The notes under the pieces are model-generated. The model worked only from the letters and a program-made list of their open reading frames with translations. It was not told the DNA's origin and did not search any database. From NCBI RefSeq assembly GCF_023898315.1, contig NC_064622.1, positions 353,505,234-353,569,233 on the forward strand: 64,000 nucleotides of DNA. Direction: 5' to 3'. A program made the translations under genes and the position numbers. The first letter of the stretch is position 1; every line of letters starts with the position of its first letter. Below, piece by piece: positions 20,601 to 31,599 of the stretch. Source of the stretch: Schistocerca nitens (taxonomy: Eukaryota; Arthropoda; Insecta; Orthoptera; Acrididae).

Positions 20601-21977
20601 TCCTGGAAATTGAAATTCCTGGGGTCAGATACGTCACATGATCACACTGACAGAACCACAGGCACATAGACACAGGCAACAGAGCATGCACAATGTCGGC
20701 ACTAGTACAGTGTATATCCACCTTTCCCACCTTTCGCAGCAATGCAGGCTGCTATTCTCCCATGGAGACGATCGTAGAGATGCTGGATGTAGTCCTGTGG
20801 AACGGCTTGCCATGCCATTTCCACCTGGCGCCTCAGTTGGACCAGCGTTCGTGCTGGACGTGCAGACCGCGTGAGACGACGCTTCATCCAGTCCCAAACA
20901 TGCTCAATGGGGGACAGATCCGGAGATCTTGCTGGCCAGGGTAGTTGACTTACACCTTCTAGAGCACGTTGGGTGGCACGGGATACATGCGGACGTGCAT
21001 TGTCCTGTTGGAACAGCAAGTTCCCTTGCCGGTCTAGGAATGGTAGAACGATGGGTTCGATGACGGTTTGGATGTACCGTGCACTATTCAGTGTCCCCTC
21101 GACGATCACCAGTGGTGTACGGCCAGTGTAGGAGATCGCTCCCCACACCATGATGCCGGGTGTTGGCCCTGTGTGCCTCGGTCGTATGCAGTCCTGATTG
21201 TGGCGCTCACCTGCACGGCGCCAAACACGCATACGACCATCATTGGCACCAAGGCAGAAGCGACTCTCATCGCTGAAGACGACACGTCTCCATTCGTCCC
21301 TCCATTCACGCCTGTCGCGACACCACTGGAGGCGGGCTGCACGATGTTGGCGCGTGAGCGGAAGACGGCCTAACGGTGTGCGGGACCGTAGCCCAGCTTC
21401 ATGGAGACGGTTGCGAATGGTCCTCGCCGATACCCCAGGAGCAACAGTGTCCCTAATTTGCTGGGAAGTGGCGGTGCGGTCCCCTACGGCACTGCGTAGG
21501 ATCCTACGGTCTTGGCGTGCATCCGTGCGTCGCTGCGGTCCGGTCCCAGGTCGACGGGCACGTGCACCTTCCGCCGACCACTGGCGACAACATCGATGTA
21601 CTGTGGAGACCTCACGCCCCACGTGTTGAGCAATTCGGCGGTACGTCCACCCGGCCTCCCGCATGCCCACTATACGCCCTCGCTCAAAGTCCGTCAACTG
21701 CACATACGGTTCACGTCCACGCTGTCGCGGCATGCTACCAGTGTTAAAGACTGCGATGGAGCTCCGTATGCCACGGCAAACTGGCTGACACTGACGGCGG
21801 CGGTGCACAAATGCTGCGCAGCTAGCTCCATTCGACGGCCAACACCGCGGTTCCTGGTGTGTCCGCTGTGCCGTGTGTGTGATCATTGCTTGTACAGCCC
21901 TCTCGCAGTGTCCGGAGCAAGTATGGTGGGTCTGACACACCGGTGTCAATGTGTTCTTTTTTCCATTTCCAGGAGTT
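20598..21977 (-). mobile_element. Tc1-type transposon, family T3, copy 1
   Basis: Ends read ACTCCTGGAAATTG (left) and the reverse complement of CATTTCCAGGAGT (right), embedded in TATATA. Compared with copy 2 (51388-52809), a segment of about 49 bp just inside the left end is deleted, between two AT-flanked points. The right-end subterminal region is intact. The transposase gene is uninterrupted. The two copies are almost identical over more than 1.3 kb, so the family moved recently. Confidence 0.95.
20702..21733 (-). CDS. Tc1-type transposase, intact, DD32E-like spacing
   Basis: 343 residues from the ATG at 21733 (MPRQRGREPY), the normal length for Tc1 transposases. The frame is open 72 codons further upstream, but this Met directly precedes the helix-turn-helix (LTDFERGRIVGM, 13-24). 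A second HTH follows around residues 80-125. The catalytic acids are D155 (FSDESRF), D244 (FQQDNARPH) and E277 (SPIEHVWD). Only 32 residues lie between D244 and E277, against the usual 34 of Tc1. It would cut and paste the element at TA sites in the nucleus. A short in-frame duplication gives GGKGG near the C-terminus compared with copy 2. Confidence 0.93.
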   Translation of the reverse strand: MPRQRGREPYVQLTDFERGRIVGMREAGWTYRRIAQHVGREVSTVHRCCRQWSAEGARARRPGTGPQRRTDARQDRRILRSAVGDRTATSQQIRDTVAPGVSARTIRNRLHEAGLRSRTPLGRLPLTRQHRAARLQWCRDRREWRDEWRRVVFSDESRFCLGANDGRMRVWRRAGERHNQDCIRPRHTGPTPGIMVWGAISYTGRTPLVIVEGTLNSARYIQTVIEPIVLPFLDRQGNLLFQQDNARPHVSRATQRALEGVSQLPWPARSPDLSPIEHVWDWMKRRLTRSARPARTLVQLRRQVEMAWQAVPQDYIQHLYDRLHGRIAACIAAKGGKGGYTLY

Positions 21978-21987
21978 TATATATATA

Positions 21988-22685
21988 AGGTGATCAAAAT
22001 GTCAGTATAAATTTGAAAACAATAAACCACAGAATAATGTAGATAGAGAGGTAAAAATTGACACACATTCTTGGAATGACATGGGGTTTCATCAAAAAAA
22101 CAACGAAGTTCACAAAATATCCGAAGATGGCGCTGGACAGCAAAACTGCTACCGTGACGGGTGAGAGGTACGCCGATTTGTTACGGAACGGCATCATCCC
22201 CAGCCTGGCTGATAAGGCTGATAAACACCTGCTGGAGCGTACGATTGTTATGCAGGATGGCGCTCCACCCCATATTGCTAGACGCGTCAAAGATCTCTTG
22301 CGCGCGTCGTTTGGTGATGATCGGGTGCTCAGCCGCCACTTTCTTCATGTTTGACCTCCCAGGTCCCCAGACCTCAGTCCGTGCTATTATGGCTTTGGAG
22401 TTACCTGAAGTTGCAAGTGTATCGTGATCGACCGACATCTCTAGGGATGCTGAAAGACATCCGACGCCAATGCCTCACCATAACTCCTGACATGCTTTAC
22501 AGTGCTGTTCACAACATTATTCCTCGATTACAGCTATTGTTGAGGAATGATGGTGGACATATTGAGCATTTCCTGTCAAGAACATCATCTTTGCTTTGTC
22601 TTACTTTGTTATGCTAATTATTGCTATTCTGATCAGATGAAGAGCCATCTGTCGGACATTTTTTGAACGTTTGTATTTTTTTGGG
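21988..22685 (+). mobile_element. Mariner-like element, truncated, degenerate transposase
   Basis: The left end AGGTGATCAAAATGTCAG follows TATA and begins a long terminal-repeat-like segment. The plus strand codes VTGERYADLLRNGIIPSLA (near 22160), then MQDGAPPHIARRVKDLL (22248-22300) with the second catalytic Asp, then FGDDRVLSRHF. A frameshift near 22345 leads to YLKLQVYRDRPTSLG and a C-terminal DGGHIEHFL. The N-terminal half and the right terminal repeat are missing. It abuts the T3 transposon at 21977, sharing the TA-rich junction. Confidence 0.8.
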
Positions 22686-22860
22686 CCACAGTTCAGAAGT
22701 TCATGTGAGCTGTAAGCTGGGTTAATGATGTCACCTCCGCACCAAAGTTCATCATACGTATGCCAGCCACCTTGAACGTGTCACGATGGGAAGATCTTCA
22801 GAGCCACTCTTACCAACATTTCACCCCTTGTACTGTTTAAGGCTTTCCCGCAGTAGTAAC
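22686..22860. other. Short spacer, nothing recognised
   Basis: About 175 bp between the mariner relic and the hairpin repeat. No feature is supported. Confidence 0.4.
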
Positions 22861-24661
22861 TGCTTCATCGGTTCACGGGCGCTGCGCCGGATAATGTTGT
22901 GGAAGCTGCGCAATTTTTAGACGATACAGCTGCTCGTTATCCTCAGGTGCTTACTGATGTGTTGCTGCAATGTCTCGCAAATATATGCACGCTGACTCGT
23001 TGGAAAAGCGCAGACGCCAAGGATGGGTGCTCTATGATTCGTCTACGATGACGTTATAGCCTCAACCCTTGGCGCCTGCACTTTTCTATCGAGTCAACGT
23101 ATATATTGGAGAGTCATTGCAGCAACACGTCGAATCCCCCCCCCCCTTTGCTTTTCCTCTCGTCCCCCCCCCCCCTCATCTGTCGGGACCTCCCCCCCCC
23201 CACCCGATCTGCCTTCGTGTCTACTCTATAGTGAAGTGTTTCAGTGAGTGTTTAGTGTTGTGCGTCCCCCTTTTTTAACACTTTGCCGTCCGCACGTCTC
23301 GTACAAATTTACTAGCTTGGCGCCGGCAGCGCTAACTCGGATTACTTGGCTTGTCACCGGCCGCTAGTCAGCTTTCCGTTGATTACAAGTGTCAAACACA
23401 TTGACTTTTGCGCGGTTTAATTTTTCCGGAAATCCTCTATTTTGCCGTATCGTTCCACAAACTCGAAATTTCTTTTCAAGTAACTTCTCTGCAAGTTCTA
23501 CACTGTTATAATAATTATCCATGTAGAGGTGATGGCACTTTCGATATGAAGGTGTCAATAGTTCCATCACTGTTTTTGCTAAAGATTGTCCAGCGCCGGA
23601 ATATATCTTGAATGAGGAAATGTATCCCGTACTCGAATCACACAGCATCCGATGAATAATTTTCGACGGATTTTTAACTTTAAAATTTAACTGTCCACTC
23701 CACAGTATCATTCCTTCATCAATTGAGATGTTTTGACTTAGATTAAACGTTTCTTTAAACTTTTTGGAAAAATAATCAATTACGAATTGCACTTTGAAAA
23801 GCCGGTCGGCATTATCCGGTTTATTATTGTTTTCGGAAAAATGTAAAAATGATCATATTTGTCTGAATGGGTTGCGGGACATTGTTTTGCGAAATATCTG
23901 TGTGTCTGTCAACAGATTCGTTGATCAACGATCCTTGCTTTTTTTACAATTCGCATAAGGATAGCAAGCCCAAACCATTTCCTAAGTTCGGGTCCCGTAA
24001 CGTCGACAAATTTGGCATTTTGTAAAATCCAGTTTCCTTCTATTGCAATTTTGACTGTAATTCCTGTTGATTTCGTTGCTAATATATTCAAATAGATCGT
24101 TCCCAATATATAATTCTACGATATCCACGGCGCTCTGTGTATCTTTGGGAAATATGTGTGGACCCGGAGATCCTTCAAATTTATTATTGGTCCTAAGTAT
24201 AAATCATAGTCAGTCATCTTCGTCTGATTCATCCGAATCAATTGGCAACCGTAGCGTTTGCCGAATTCTTCTTGGACGTATTTCACTATCTTCCGACGAT
24301 CCTGCTTCACTTTAATTTTTTTATATTCAGTGTCTTGTTCCCAATCGGCAAAGTCGTCCGGAATGTCAGACAAGACGGCCGCGCATTCATCGTAAATAAT
24401 CGTGTCCTCTCTTTCTTCCGCCATGATGAAAGTGCACAAGTATTTATAAAAACAAAAAATTGTTGACGTGTGTAACTTATTGTTACCTAAACAAAACACC
24501 AACAGAATGAAAAAGATACTGATGTGCTGTCACTGGTCGCTGCGCGATACTATGCTCACAACACGTCAGTAAACACCTGAAGATGACGAGCAGCTGTCTC
24601 GTCGAAATATTGTGCAGCTTCCACAACATTATCCAACGCGACGCTCATGAACCGATGAAGC
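22861..24661. repeat. Long imperfect hairpin (about 170 bp arms) split by an insertion
   Basis: Left arm 22861-23030. The right arm is in two pieces: 23059-23131 pairs with 22959-23030, and 24559-24661 pairs with 22861-22966. Shared blocks after reverse complementing include TTGCTGCAATG, GACTCG, GCGCCAAGG, AACGAGCAGCTGT and CAGCTTCCACAACATTATCC. The pieces of the right arm overlap by CAACACGTC. Without the insert the arms would be separated by a loop of only 28 bp. The identity of the family is unknown to me. Confidence 0.8.
23132..24558 (-). pseudogene. piggyBac-like element with frameshifted transposase
   Basis: The insert is bounded by CAACACGTC at 23123-23131 and 24559-24567. A minus-strand gene starts MAEEREDTIIYDECAAVLSD (24424), with TATAAATAC about 20 bp upstream. 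It continues in several frames: DLFEYISNEINRN, DVTGPELRKWFGLAILMRIV (near 24000-23940), then ISIDEGMILW (near 23725), MLCDSSTGYISSFKIYSGAG, HLYMDNYYNSVELAEKLLE (near 23520) and GTIRQNRGFPEKL. The D residues of SIDEGM and MDNYYN fit the DDE_Tnp_1_7 core. The frame stops at 23364, without the C-terminal third. A TTAA (23275-23278) precedes the end CACTTTGCCGTCCGCACG, consistent with a piggyBac terminus. Confidence 0.85.
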
Positions 24662-26674
24662 ATTTTCGATGCCTCTGCCATGGAAGTCAGAACTGCGGCG
24701 CCAAGCATTTATATCACACTTTTTTTTGCGTAGCCGAAAAAAACATTTCAAATACACCGCCAACAAAAAGCCTCAGCAGAAGTTGAGATTTTCGTTTCTT
24801 AATTATTTTTAAGCCTATTATTATTTAAAGTTGCAATATTATTAATCCTCATTAAAAATAAGAAACAACAAATAAGTTTCACATTTTGTACACGTACAAT
24901 TTCGTATTGTGAAAGTACGACCTGTCTTAGTAACAAGGTGCCAGGTCATTCGTAAATGGTAGCAAATAAATAATAATAGATAGTAAATAAAACAGGTACA
25001 TTCGGCCTATGGACGTGGATCTTTTCTTCACTTCCCAGATTACATGACGACAAGGGCTAGTTCTTCTGATGCTTCCGTCCACTGGTGGTCTTTTGCAGTT
25101 CATCTTATCTCGACTGTAAGTCGAGTTTGGTGTTCGCAGACCTCGGTTAATTTGAGGACGAACTTTCTTGGTTTCAGCCGTGTAGTGGACATTGTTCGGA
25201 GGTGGAGATCTTCATACTTCCTTTGTGAGCAGCTGCCTCCCGTCGACTCGTCGCTGGAGCGGTTCCAGCCACACGGTACAGCTGCCCTTTGAGTGTAAGG
25301 TTCAGATATACGCTGGACAGTCTCCAGCTGAGTGCGACAGCTCGAGACCGTGAACTGTTCGCCACCGCGTCTCTGCCCCTTGCTGGCCAAACATGTTGTG
25401 CCGTGCGCCGAAACCTTCCCCAAGCTTTTGGTATTTTTCGGTTTCGTGCATCTCTGGTGGAAGTTCTGGTCGTGTAGAATCTCTTTCCCAAAGAATCTTA
25501 TAGTCCGCGAGGTGGCGTGCGAAGGGCATCGACGGGAGTCTTGTGTTAGCAGCGGCACGAGAAAGATGGCGCGCCGGGCCCTGTGCTGGGAACAACCCAT
25601 GCAGTTGAGAGCCGTAGTTTGAGAAGCTGTAATTCCGAAAAGAGACCCCCTTTGGCATGCAAGAGCGCTTCGGTTGTGCAATACTGGTGCTGCGCGAAGG
25701 AGATCGGCGGTTAAATCAATGGTTGGAGGTCTGTACAGCCGCCACTATACTGTCGCCGTGCCCTGGTTGCACTTACACACGAGTACTGCATAACTCCACG
25801 TTGCGCTGAGTAATTTGATTATTGAGTACTTGCCCATCTGTGTGTTTTAGTTATTCGTCTTGAAAAGTTCTAATTGAGTCTGTCCTTGTGCGGTGTCATT
25901 AGTTCCACTATTTGGTGACTGGACATTTTGTTTCTTTTAACGGTTTATGTTACAAGGTTGTCACTGAGTTTTCCCTGTTGGGGGCTATTATTTGTATGCA
26001 TGTGTGGTAATTGATTTATGTTCAAGTCTTATCACGTCAATTTAATGACGTATGTAATATATTGCCAGAAAGTGTGCGCAAGACTGGCGCGCGGAATAAA
26101 ATAAGACAGCAAGATTACGGCTCTGTAAACTCACTGAGGTAGCTGGGGATGAATGCTATTGCTTCAGATGTGTTCTTGAGTTATTATCTTTTGTAGCTGA
26201 AGTGTTCACACTTAATTTGGTGATTATCTGGAGGTGGTTTACAGCTAAACTTGTTTTGAAATTGTTCGGTACTCCTGTACAGTAAATGAACAAATTTTAA
26301 ACTCTGGCACTAGACAAACTGGTGTGTACAAAACCCTTGCGATACGCTGTAATTTGCTATTGTGTATTTCAAGTACTTTTGCTAAATTGCATTTATCCGA
26401 ATATTGTTTTTAGCTTTGATTTGCTGTCAGTTTGTTGTTATAAATTTTAAGGGTTACTAGATACATTTTAAAGGTAGCATTGCAGAATTAAAATTTTTTA
26501 TCACAAGTAGTTATCGAGCCTGAGTTAAATCTTTTAACTTATGTTATAGTTGCTTTGGGCTCAAATTTGACACTACTGTAACCCCGATGTTTTACCTTTG
26601 ATATTGGACCAGTGTAAACAATATCAGTGAAGAGTAAGCCTTGTAATGGCTATCCTTAAAAAAAAAAAAAAAAA
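24662..26674. other. Unassigned region, no gene recognised
   Basis: The longest open frame is on the minus strand at 25100-25681 (193 codons, Arg- and Ser-rich). It overlaps frames of about 100 codons on the same and opposite strand. None has a known motif, so it may be chance in a GC-rich patch. Positions 25700-26650 are T-rich with several TTTTAA-type words and end in an A17 run (26658-26674). The texture would fit a retroelement UTR but I cannot assign it. Confidence 0.35.
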
Positions 26675-26842
26675 TTCTTCAAATGGCTCTAAGCACTATA
26701 GCACTATGGGAGTTAACATCTGACGTCATCAGTCCCCTAGACTTAGAACTACCTAAACCTAACTAACCTAAGGACATCACACACATCCAAGCCCGAGACA
26801 GGATTCGAACCTGCGACCGTAGCAGCAGCGCGGTTCCGGACT
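26675..26842 (-). mobile_element. tRNA-derived SINE, family A, head-truncated
   Basis: Body and box B (GGTTCGAATCC on the minus strand) are present. The 5' head stops after the CCGGAACC arm, so box A is lost. A small duplication (CACTATAGCACTATGGG) lies near its 3' end. No TSD is evident. Confidence 0.88.
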
Positions 26843-29198
26843 ACTTTTTAAAAGAAGAGAAAAAGGGGGTAGGACAATATATTTTTAATAACTGTTTGGT
26901 AAGAATTGTTTACTAATAAATTTGTTTTAAAGGATGTCTGAATTACTGTTAGCCCGGCACCTCACCGGTCCTCAACATCTCCTACCATATCTGCTGATTT
27001 ACCATACCTGTACTTCCATAGCGAAGATCCCAACGGCTACTTTCGACTAACACAGCCGGATTATCGAGCCTACGCACAACTTCGGCTGCACCGACGGGGA
27101 AGAAAATAGAATGGTGAGTACTGTGAAACACGGCCTTAAGCCTCAGTGAATGGAGGGCGGGGTTTGTGTTAGACGTCGTAAGTACGCATCCCATCGATGG
27201 CATATTTCTCCGCTCGTTAGCCGCTCTCATTCTGAAGCCTTCGTCGCAAATTCGTTTCGCAGGATTACTACACTCTACAGACCGGTTGCCTCGCAACCTT
27301 GCGCCTTGGGAGCTCGGCGCGAGGCGTCTGCTTCTATTAGCAGCTAGCTGCGACCTCCCGCCGGTCCTGCGAGGTCGCTCGTCCCCCCCCCCCCCCCCAT
27401 CCACCCCCTGCCCGCCACACACACACCAGCATCACAGGTCATAGCTGCCAACTGTGTGCGCTCATATCCTTTCCTCCGCATTGAACGTCCGTTGGTTGGA
27501 TGGCTTAACGACTCAAGATTAGGAGCACTTTACACCAACTGCGCCTGTCGCACAAAACATGGGACAGAACTGACAGTAACAGCAAAGCAAGTCATTCTCC
27601 GTACCACAATGTTGCAGTTAAGCACACAGTCACGAAAACTCTTTGCTGTACTCCGGTATTTATGAAGCATTACATCCTCTTATGGCTAGCTCGAAGCAGC
27701 CACTGAAATTCGATTCGGTTATGCGCTGCCAATTAGAGCCTGCGCAGCGCACACTTAAAAACGAGGAACACTTAGTCATTTGGATTTGCTGCTCTTGCCT
27801 TCACCGTGTTTGCAGATAAAAGTTACTGGATGTAAGGTTCGCCTGTTATCCAATGCGCCGTTTTTTCATACGTTTCAGCGCCTGTGTGCCATCGTTAGTT
27901 GGTTTTCTTTATTTAAAAAAATGTGAACGCATTTGTAAATAATCTACAAAAATTAGGCCTAGAGAGAGTTTCTGTTTTTTATCATTATCTTCATTTTACA
28001 TTATACGGTTATGCAGAACCCTATCTGCATTATCACGTACGAGTTATGCTTTACGTAAAAATGAAAGAAGTATACTGATTTGGGCTACGTAAGTAACGTT
28101 ACACGCCATAGCTGTGTTTGCCGCTTGGATATTCTAATGCTAAGTGCCAGGTTACAAATTCAGGAAGTGTGGGACTTTTCCTGTCACTAATCGCTTCTTT
28201 CACATCTAGCAATCATACAAACATGTGAAAAATTCCGAGTAGCATTGTGGTTCGGGGTCCGCGTCAAATGGTACGCCCTCATATACTTGTTTGGGCAAGC
28301 CAGTTAAAAGGTTCCAGGAAGGCAACGACATACAACACCAAGTAGGTTCATGCCTGGTAAAGAAGTGTTGTGTGGAAGGTAACCTTCGCGTAGAGAACAG
28401 ATCCAGCTTTTGAAACGTTTTCATTACCACTGGGGCGTGTGTGTGCCACTTTAGTGCCATCTAAAAGACATGCGGAGAACCGACGCGTCTGACAAAGAAA
28501 ACGAAGCAAGCGCCATAACCCAATTTAAACTAACTTCGCTCAAAGAAAGAGGCGTCAAAATAAACGAAAACGTGTCTCGGCTTATCGATAGTTTCCGAGA
28601 AAACGACGATCAAACTTTTCGAATAATTTTTGTGCCTCTTAGCGCGTAAAAAGTCCTCAAGAGTGGTTGACGTCGCGGGTTCAAACTTTTGCACCTCCTG
28701 TTCGAAAACTATTTTTTTCTTTTTTTTCTCCGTTTATCCATCCATGCCCTTAGGAGATAAATACATGAATGTTTTCTAAAGTATTCTGTAATAACATTGT
28801 ACTTACTCGTCTACTAATTGTAGGTGTGGTGAATGAATTTAAAATAAATGAATAAATAAATAAACAATACATGAGTGGAAAAATTATTTTATATTTTTTC
28901 GGTGGAATTCCTGTAGTATATGTTGATTCATAATCAGCTGAAAGTGCTAGTTTTCAAAAAAAATAATCCGATATGAGTGATTTGCCGCGAAATTATGCCA
29001 ACGCGTGAAATCTACAGCATCGTTAACGATGTTGCTTTCCCAAAAGAGGTTCATACGAAGAAATGTCACTATAGGAAATAGGGCTTCGCACGACGCTCAT
29101 GGTGTTCGGAATTTCTATGTTTCGAATGGTTCTACGATGGGCATTATCAAGGAAATACACCAAATCTTCCAGAAGAATAAGTGTAAGAATAAAAAAAA
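26843..29198. other. No gene recognised; simple repeats
   Basis: It holds a C16 run (27383-27398) in a GC-rich patch and an (AAAT)n run at 28840-28866. The minus-strand frame 28206-28460 (84 codons) could be part of an element but shows no motif I recognise. The remainder is AT-rich. Confidence 0.4.
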
Positions 29199-29393
29199 GG
29201 TTCAAGTGGCTCTGAGCACTATGGGACTTAACATCTGAGGTCATCAGTCCCCTAGAACTTAGAACTACTGAAACATAACTAACCTAAGGACATCACACAC
29301 ATCCATGCCAGAGTCAGTATTCGAACCTGCGACCGTAGCGGTCGCGCGGTTCCAGGCTTAAGCGCCTAGAACCGCTCGGCCACTCCAGCCGGC
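29199..29393 (-). mobile_element. tRNA-derived SINE, family A
   Basis: A full-length family A copy on the minus strand, with both promoter boxes and a run of eight A on the plus strand at the 3' end. The TSD is not clear. Confidence 0.92.
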
Positions 29394-29930
29394 TGTCTCT
29401 GGTTACAAGAAATGTGTCCGACGCCAGGGTGACTGTTGAGAAATAAATGTGTGTACATCGAGAATACAGATGCAGAATGTCAATTACGTCTGTTTTATTT
29501 TAAAAGTTTTTTTGAGTTTTCAAATAAAAAATTCGGTCTCACTACTTTTCAGCATGCCCTTGTTGAAGAAAACAACGTGTGTAGTGAGTGGACTATGGGA
29601 AGATGATGATGTTCACACATTCGTTTTACAAGCTGTAATATCCACCATATTGCGTCACAATCACACTGTGTCACTCGTTAACACTGGTATTCGAAAAAAT
29701 GTGATCATTGGCCTTTTATGTAATCTGTATTACAGCCTTACGAAACAGTGATAATAGTAATGGTCTTTTAAAATACTTTAGTTTTATGACCGAAACACAA
29801 TTGAGCTCTTAATTTTATCCTTCAGATAATTACACGTTTCCCTCCTGAGGGTAATTATCTCCAGGCTGGGTTCCATTACTGTAGTGCCTCTCATAATTCT
29901 CCAGTCTTTCATTTATGTTTGAGTCCGCCC
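29394..29930. other. No recognisable feature
   Basis: The plus-strand frame 29449-29751 (100 codons) has no known motif. Confidence 0.45.
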
Positions 29931-30165
29931 CCGGTAGCTGAGTGGCCAGCGCGACAATGTCAGTCCTAATGGCCCGGGTTCGATTCCCGGCTGGGTCTGA
30001 GATTATCTCCGCTCAGGGACTGGGTGTTGCGTTGTCCTAATCATCATCATTTCATCCCCATCGACGCGCAAGTAGCCGAAGTGGCGTCAAATCGAAGGAC
30101 TTGCACCCGGCGAACAGACTACTCGTCGGGAGGACCTAGTCACACGACATTTACATTTTTTAGTT
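29931..30165 (+). mobile_element. tRNA-derived SINE, family D
   Basis: The tRNA-like head has box A GTAGCTGAGTGG and box B GGTTCGATTCC (29977-29987). A body follows with GGGACTGGGTGTTG, GTCCTAATCATCATC, AAGTGGCGTCAAATCGAA and a GGGAGGACCTAGTCACACGA end. It is different in body sequence from families A-C. No clear TSD is visible. Confidence 0.8.
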
Positions 30166-31599
30166 ATGCTCGAAATTTCCCTGACTTTTCCAGTAAATCT
30201 AATTTCCCAGAGAATTTTCGAGTTTCCATGTTTGACAGACGCGTTGAAAGGTGTGTTGATTGAGAACCATCCATTTCGATTATGTATTTTTGCTCATCGG
30301 TTTCCCGGGAGTTCTTTCTAATATTTTCCGACCGTTCGCTGGTCGATCCTTGGAGTGAATATCTTAGCCAATGAATGCCTAAGGCGTGGTGAAGCCAAGG
30401 GAGCGCGTAACATTTGTAGAAGGAAGGGAGGAAGTTATATTTTAGCAGTTGTAAAGAGTCAGTTGCGTGGAAGCGGCTGTACTGAGGCAGTCAGACTGTT
30501 GCACTCAGATGTGCCACTTAGTGCAGAGCATGTTGTTGCGTTAGTCGATGCTGAGTTTTGCGCGTGATCTGCGTGTTATTTTGACTTTGCGCGAGCCGCC
30601 AGTGCTAAGCCGGAAGAGGCCGGTTGGAAATTGTTTGTACCAGGCAAACTGGGATCTGACAATCCTGTTGCCGCTCAGTCGAAAGTAAGGCGTGCATGAT
30701 GTTGGTGTTGGTATTGAGAGTGGCTGCAACATTGGTTTTGAGAGAGCAAGCTATGTTTTTTTGAACCTATTTTGGAAAGCACGTATTGTTCCTCTCTATT
30801 CATTCTGCTCAGCGATCCGAGGTAAAGTGTTGCTGCTTTCCTTTTTCTTACGGTTTGGCGTGTATCTGGCGGCACTGTGACTAATGAGGTTTTCTGACGA
30901 AGCACATACCACAGTGACGACTAGGCTAAGCTCGTTGTTCAGCATTGTTTACTTTCGTATCCGATATTTATCGCACGATCTGGAGCTAGTAAATCACTGT
31001 TTCCATTAACCAAAACAGATGGGAAATATTTCTGTACTTTTCTTGATTGTGTGATTCAGGAATGGAGCCAAATGTAACTGTAATAAGTGTAGCAGATCCT
31101 ATCTGTTGTATTAATGTATCTAGGATTTGTTGCAGTAATTAGTTTAATAAAGCGGAAGTTTATTTGAGTTTTCTTATATCTCTGCTTTGGTCGGGCTGCT
31201 CCCATCTCATGCTTTTTATAAAGCAATAATCAATAAATACTTTGTCATTAATGTTAGTGTGGATTATTAACTTTTGCTGCCTCAGTACGAAGACTGAGGA
31301 GTCGTAGTTGTATATTTTGGTCATTTTTCTAGAATCACGCTGTCCAACGACGAAGCTGCTCTGTCAAGTCCTCATCTTATTCTTTTCGTCTTGTGTGGCG
31401 TTATTTTATTATTATTTTGCGTATGGCAGTACAGCGACAATATTTTATATAAGTACAACAATATGTAAACGAAATGTATAAAACAAAACAATGTGTAAAT
31501 AGTACATGTGTAAAAAACAAGCACTAGCACAAAAAGATAAGGTACAAACACTCAAGACAAAATAAGTACACGTTAAAAGCTTGGCAAGCCTGACTAGAA
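30166..31599. other. Unassigned region
   Basis: No gene recognised. A TTTAATAAAGC word at 31143-31153 could be a polyadenylation signal. Short frames at 30355-30567 and 30675-30905 show no known motif. From 31400 on it is A/T-rich and leads into the LINE 3' end on the minus strand. Confidence 0.35.

Noticed and set aside
21068..21988. Several plus-strand frames of 76-158 codons across the Tc1 transposon
   Set aside because: They are antisense shadows of the transposase and recur identically in the second copy.
25100..25681. 193-codon minus-strand frame as a possible gene
   Set aside because: No motif, start context or neighbouring exon signal was recognised; overlapping open frames exist on both strands in the same GC-rich patch.
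25680..26940. Possible LTR of a retrotransposon
   Set aside because: No second copy in the window, no TG...CA boundaries with a primer-binding site, and no gag-pol frame nearby.
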